Below are positions 43,759 through 47,045 of a DNA stretch of 47,045 nt, piece after piece. A model generated the notes under the pieces. It was not told the origin of the DNA, did no database searches, and was given only the letters and a program-made list of their open reading frames with translations. The position numbers were made by a program, and so were the translations under genes. Position 1 is the first letter of the stretch, and each line of letters opens with the position of its first letter. The DNA comes from Bacteroidales bacterium. Lineage in GTDB: Bacteria > Bacteroidota > Bacteroidia > Bacteroidales > P3. Location: the NCBI GenBank assembly GCA_024685285.1, contig JAIKVZ010000022.1:1-47045 (forward strand). Reading direction: 5' to 3'.

Positions 43759-44514
43759 ATGATTTCGCGTTCAAAACTCAAGGAGTTGTGTGCATACCGG
43801 CAAGCTCGACAGTGCGACGAAAGTGCTGTGTACGTGGCAGAAGGCCCCAAACTGGCCGTCGAAGCGGCAGCATCGTCGGCCAGCCTCAAAGTGTGCGCCG
43901 CCACTGCGGCTTGGCTCGCCGACCACCGAGCCGAAGCCGACCGTTTTGAGCAGGTTTTTGAGATCTCCGAAGCCGATTTGGAGCGTTTGAGCCAACAAAA
44001 AACGCCGGCCGGGGTGTGGATGCTCATAGCGCGCCCTGAACCGCAGCCGCTTGACCCCGACGCCCCTCTGTTGCTGGCCCTCGACCGCCTGCAGGACCCT
44101 GGCAACCTGGGTACCATACTGCGCATAGCCGACTGGTTTGGGGTGCGTCACGTGGTTTGCTCCGACGACTCCGCCAGCCCTTATAATCCCAAGGCCGTGC
44201 AAGCCTCGATGGGGGCGGTGCTGCGCACCAACGTGCTACGCGTTCCCGACCTTGGCGCCTGCCTGCTCCAAACCGGCCGCACCGTGGTAGGGGCTGACCT
44301 TGGGGGCAGCTCGCTATACACTACCGCACTCCCTGCACGCGCCGCGCTGGTGGTGGGCAACGAGTCGCGCGGGCTCTCTCAAGCAGTGCGCCAAATCCTT
44401 GGTTTACGCATCACAATACCTAACATAGGGCACACCGCCGAGTCGCTCAACGCCTCGGTGGCCACTGGCATCATCTGTGCCGAATTTTTCAGACAGCAAG
44501 CCCTTAACAGATAG
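43759..44514 (+). CDS. RNA 2'-O-methyltransferase, TrmH/SpoU family
   Basis: 251 residues. An N-terminal substrate-binding part (SRSKLKELCAYRQARQC, VYVAEGPKLAVEA) precedes the SPOUT methyltransferase with motif 1 LALDRLQDPGNLGTILRIAD, motif 2 ALVVGNESRGLS and motif 3 IPNIGHTAESLNASVATGII. It uses SAM to methylate a ribose 2'-OH in rRNA or tRNA; the site is unknown. The start fits the family exactly, yet a good -7 box ends only four bases before it. thiL starts 5 bases after the stop. Confidence 0.95.
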   Translation: MISRSKLKELCAYRQARQCDESAVYVAEGPKLAVEAAASSASLKVCAATAAWLADHRAEADRFEQVFEISEADLERLSQQKTPAGVWMLIARPEPQPLDPDAPLLLALDRLQDPGNLGTILRIADWFGVRHVVCSDDSASPYNPKAVQASMGAVLRTNVLRVPDLGACLLQTGRTVVGADLGGSSLYTTALPARAALVVGNESRGLSQAVRQILGLRITIPNIGHTAESLNASVATGIICAEFFRQQALNR

Positions 44515-44519
44515 AGATT

Positions 44520-45572
44520 ATGGAACAATTAGAATATCAAGAAGGCCGCACCGAACTGGCTACCTTGGGCGAGTTTGCACTCATCGACCGCCTGACAGAC
44601 GGCTTCGCCCGTCATCAAAAAAGCACCGTGAAAGGGGTGGGCGACGACTGCGCTGTGATAGGCATCGGCAAGGTTAAGACATTGGTGAGCACCGATACCC
44701 TTGTCGAGGGGGTGCATTTCGATATGACATACACACCCCTCAAACACCTCGGCTACAAGGCCGCCGCTATATCGATAGCCGATATCACCGCCATGAACGC
44801 CATGCCCTCGCAGTTACTGGTAAGCATTGCTGTGAGCAACCGTTTCTCGGTAGAGGCACTTGACGAGCTATATGCAGGCATACGCCTCTGCTGCGAGCGA
44901 TACGACGTGGACCTTGTGGGCGGCGATACCACAACCAACCGCGCCGGTATGGTTATCACCACCACCGCCATAGGCCACGCCAACGAGCAGGCAATAGCCT
45001 ACCGTAGCGGCGCCCGCGAACACGACCTGATATGCGTCAGCGGCGATCTTGGCAGCGCCTACTGCGGCCTGTTGGTACTCGAGCGCGAGAAAGTGACTTT
45101 TCAGGCCAACCCCAACTTCCAGCCCGACCTCGACGGCTTTGACTACGTGCTGGAACGCTACCTAAAGCCCGAACCCCGCACAGACATCGTGCGCCTGCTG
45201 GCCCAAAAAGGTGTGGTGCCGACCTCTATGATTGACGTGAGCGACGGCTTAGCCAGCGAGTTGCTGCACATCTGCAAGCAGTCGCGCTGCGGCTGTCAGG
45301 TGTATGAGGAACGTCTGCCCATCGACTATCAGACCACGCGTGTCTGCAGCGAGATGAGCAACAATATGCTGCCCGTAAGCTGTGCCCTCAACGGAGGTGA
45401 AGACTACGAGCTGCTCTTCACAATAGCCCAATCGGATTACGAGAAACTGCGCGACGAGCAAGCCGTGCACATCATAGGCCACATCACTGAGGCTGGCACA
45501 CCGGCCGTGATGGTGACGCCTCAGAACAGCACCATAACCCTGCGTGCGCAGGGGTGGCAGAACAACCAATAA
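44520..45572 (+). CDS. thiL: Thiamine-monophosphate kinase
   Basis: 350 residues. KGVGDDCAVIGIG, STDTLVEGVHFDM, ISIADITAMNAMPSQLLVSI, LVGGDTTT and MIDVSDGLASELLHI are the ThiL metal- and nucleotide-binding blocks. It phosphorylates thiamine monophosphate to the active diphosphate. It lies between the TrmH-type gene and pcm; the three appear to be one operon without shared function. Confidence 0.96.
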   Translation: MEQLEYQEGRTELATLGEFALIDRLTDGFARHQKSTVKGVGDDCAVIGIGKVKTLVSTDTLVEGVHFDMTYTPLKHLGYKAAAISIADITAMNAMPSQLLVSIAVSNRFSVEALDELYAGIRLCCERYDVDLVGGDTTTNRAGMVITTTAIGHANEQAIAYRSGAREHDLICVSGDLGSAYCGLLVLEREKVTFQANPNFQPDLDGFDYVLERYLKPEPRTDIVRLLAQKGVVPTSMIDVSDGLASELLHICKQSRCGCQVYEERLPIDYQTTRVCSEMSNNMLPVSCALNGGEDYELLFTIAQSDYEKLRDEQAVHIIGHITEAGTPAVMVTPQNSTITLRAQGWQNNQ

Positions 45573-45574
45573 CT

Positions 45575-46237
45575 ATGCGCGACGACAGTTACAGGCACAA
45601 AGGGCTGCGCTTGGCCATGGTGCGCGAGCTGAGGCAGAAAGGCATAACCGACGAGCGTGTGTTGGCTGCCATGGAGGCTGTGCCACGCCACTTTTTCCTC
45701 GATCTGGCTTTGATAGGCATGGCCTATGACGATACCGCCCTCCCCATTGGCTGCGACCAGACTATATCGCACCCCTCAACAGTGGCCATGCAGAGCCAGC
45801 TGCTCGACGTACACCCGGGCGACAAGGTTCTTGAAATAGGCACCGGCAGCGGCTACCAAACCGCAGTGCTCTGCCAAATGGGAGCCCGTGTGTTCAGCAT
45901 AGAGCGGCAACAGCCTCTCTTTGTCAAGACCAAACGACTGCTGGCCGACCTGCGTTACCACGCCAAGTGTTTCCTTGGCGACGGTTACCAAGGCCTCACC
46001 GAAGTCGACTACGCCCCTTTCGACCGCATAATCATCACCTGCGGCGCCCCCTTCATCCCCCCGGCCTTGATGACGCAGTTGCGACTGGGAGGGTTGATGG
46101 TGATACCCGTGGGCGAGCAGCAGCAGGAAATGTTGCGCGTGACCAAGCTCGGCGAAACCGAGGCCGACTGGCAGGTGGAACGTTTTGGCCAGTTCAAGTT
46201 CGTGCCCATGAAAGAGGGTCGCTCGTTCAAACAATGA
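45575..46237 (+). CDS. pcm: Protein-L-isoaspartate O-methyltransferase
   Basis: 220 residues from MRDDSYRHKGLRLAMVRELR, starting 2 bases after the thiL stop; an ATG at 45554 inside thiL is also in frame and adds seven residues. PRHFFLD, CDQTISHPSTVAMQ, the SAM-binding VLEIGTGSGYQTAVL and IIITCGAPFIPPALM match PCMT. It methylates abnormal isoaspartyl residues for repair. Its 3' end overlaps the oppositely oriented gene at 46227 by 11 bases. Confidence 0.95.
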   Translation: MRDDSYRHKGLRLAMVRELRQKGITDERVLAAMEAVPRHFFLDLALIGMAYDDTALPIGCDQTISHPSTVAMQSQLLDVHPGDKVLEIGTGSGYQTAVLCQMGARVFSIERQQPLFVKTKRLLADLRYHAKCFLGDGYQGLTEVDYAPFDRIIITCGAPFIPPALMTQLRLGGLMVIPVGEQQQEMLRVTKLGETEADWQVERFGQFKFVPMKEGRSFKQ

Positions 46238-46613
46238 GCATTAAATGCTGACGGTGCAGCCGCCGGTCGGTGAGCAGCAAGGCATAATCGTAGCAGTCGA
46301 TGGCCACGCGGTAGCGTTCCCCGCCTTGCAACATTTGCCAGCGGCGCTCCGTCTCAGGCGAGCGGTGTGGCTGGCGCACCACCACGATGGGCTCAGGGGC
46401 AAGCACCTCGACAACCCCAGGCTCCAACTGGCAGAACCCAACGCCATAGTGCCGGCAGAGTTTGTAGATGGCCTGGCAATAACGCGACCCCAGCCGTCGC
46501 CGAGTGGCGGCTGGCAAACGGGCGGCGAGCACATCTGTGCAGAGCCCGTAGAGCAGCGGCGAATGCACGCCGTAGACGGTGGTGGCCTTGGCCCAGAACA
46601 GCAACCGGTTCAT
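46227..46613 (-). CDS. Shortened relative of a Bacteroidetes SAM-methyltransferase family
   Basis: 128 residues. The N-terminus FWAKATTVYGVHSPLLYGLC resembles the AKT.YDVHSPFVY.. opening of a class I methyltransferase family common in Bacteroidetes. The C-terminus PIVVVRQPHRSPETERRWQM and RVAIDCYDYALLLTDRRLHR with QHLML resembles the DDIHRS.E.E..W and FDLYR.G..LF..R..KQH end of the same family. The ~100 residues between them, which would hold the SAM-binding Rossmann core, are missing. It may be a degenerate remnant or a small stand-alone protein. The frame is intact with no internal stops. The comparison is from memory. Confidence 0.6.
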   Translation of the reverse strand: MNRLLFWAKATTVYGVHSPLLYGLCTDVLAARLPAATRRRLGSRYCQAIYKLCRHYGVGFCQLEPGVVEVLAPEPIVVVRQPHRSPETERRWQMLQGGERYRVAIDCYDYALLLTDRRLHRQHLMLIV

Positions 46614-46744
46614 GGTTTGGAATAGGTTGTTTGCGTCTGCAAAAATAAGAAAAAAAAGCCATACTGTGAAAAGGTTTTAAACAAACGCTGTGTCTAATGC
46701 CTTATTCACCCCGATAATTAATTGAGAATCAAAGCAAAGAGGTA

Positions 46745-46885
46745 CTATGCTCGGGGTTTGTTCGGACGCTGTGCGGACCCCTCCGATGTTGACCCGACCT
46801 CAATCCGACCTTAACCCGAACCTAACCCATCTATATTATTGAAAACCAGCCTGTTGTGTGGTGTTTTACAACAGGCTGGTTTTCA
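46745..46885 (-). repeat. G-rich composite repeat, copy G, with perfect hairpin
   Basis: On the minus strand: a perfect 18-bp stem TGAAAACCAGCCTGTTGT / ACAACAGGCTGGTTTTCA (46840-46857 with 46868-46885) around a ten-base loop; linker AATATAGAT; G-rich tract GGGTTAGGTTCGGGTTAAGG then TCGGATTGAGGTCGGGT (46791-46828); and CAACATCGG, shared with copy A. It lies between the stop of the T9SS gene at 46905 and the gene at 46613. Confidence 0.8.
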
Positions 46886-46904
46886 GTGGTTTATATTTTT
46901 CGGG

Positions 46905-47045
46905 CTATCGCAATATCAATTTACGGTGGGCAGTGCCGGCAGAGGTGTGGATTTTGAGTATGTAGCAGCCCGGTCGGTAGCCGCTCATGTCTATCTTGGC
47001 TGTGCGGCCCGTGGCGGGTTGGCGCAGCAGCAGGCGGCCGGCCAC
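46905..47045 (-). CDS. C-terminal end of a T9SS cargo protein (5' part outside window)
   Basis: 46 codons and a stop on the minus strand. MSGYRPGCYILKIHT followed by SAGTAHRKLILR is the end of a type A T9SS sorting domain (the ..L..G.Y.+++... K+++.. pattern). The identity of the cargo cannot be seen. It is the third T9SS tail in the window. The perfect hairpin of repeat copy G, 20 bases past the stop, may end its transcript. Confidence 0.75.
   Translation of the reverse strand: MAGRLLLRQPATGRTAKIDMSGYRPGCYILKIHTSAGTAHRKLILR

Noticed and set aside
1-47045. CRISPR array, insertion sequence, integrase or phage genes
   Set aside because: No regularly spaced direct repeats with unique spacers and no transposase, integrase or phage protein were recognised in any frame.

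Overview
The window is a stretch of Bacteroidales chromosome. Three things point there: TAnnTTTG promoter boxes with TTTG about 20 bp upstream, type IX secretion (T9SS) C-terminal sorting domains, and family-specific gene orders and DUFs (acpP-fabF-rnc; folP/cdaA beside DUF1599-DoxX-DUF4293). Most of it is dense housekeeping DNA with G+C-rich codon use. Bases 403-3193 are visibly more A+T-rich and look acquired.

Layout. 1-162 is the 3' end of an elongation factor G gene with its terminator. 403-3193 is a two-gene island: a divergent protein with methylpurine-DNA-glycosylase-like motifs, overlapped by a peptidyl-arginine/agmatine-deiminase domain fused to about ten Sel1 repeats. A degraded second EF-G tail sits just after it. 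An orphan MptD-like membrane protein (3587-4156) and a 1073-residue flavin/Fe-S oxidoreductase (4225-7446) converge on a strong hairpin. 7764-10009 is acpP-fabF-rnc. 10229-13854 encodes envelope proteins: a helix-hairpin-helix/beta-barrel protein, a PorV-like barrel and a lipoprotein. 13988-16268 holds DUF3467, a ComEA-like protein, a phosphopantetheinyl transferase and TsaC. 16395-17969 is a POT peptide transporter.

From 18304 to 26429 most genes are on the minus strand: pyrH-frr-birA, pssA-queA-comF, a TPR/OmpA-like lipoprotein, and a secreted protein with nadD. An Omp28-type T9SS cargo (26604-28610) and Tex (28695-30821) follow. folP-cdaA (minus) diverges from a long plus-strand run, 32868-40232: DUF1599, DoxX-like, DUF4293, tsaE, rsfS, ftsH, cdsA, psd and an RluA-type pseudouridine synthase. 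A gingipain-like C25 protease with a T9SS tail comes next (40277-42685). The right end carries alkD, tRNA-His, a TrmH-type methyltransferase, thiL, pcm, a shortened methyltransferase-family protein and the tail of a third T9SS cargo gene.

Cooperating genes include cdsA, pssA and psd, which together make phosphatidylethanolamine; acpP, fabF and the phosphopantetheinyl transferase in fatty-acid synthesis; tsaC and tsaE in the t6A tRNA modification; and frr, rsfS and EF-G in ribosome cycling.

The most unusual non-coding signal is a composite repeat present seven times, always between genes or at a gene end. A GAAAACCAGCCTGTTGT-type hairpin is joined by an A+T-rich linker to a tandem G-rich tract (GGTTCGGGTTAAGGTCGGGT and variants), and in several copies a CAGGCGGTT-like box follows. 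One copy supplies the last codons of the ComEA-like gene. All identifications come from reading motifs by eye; no searches were run.
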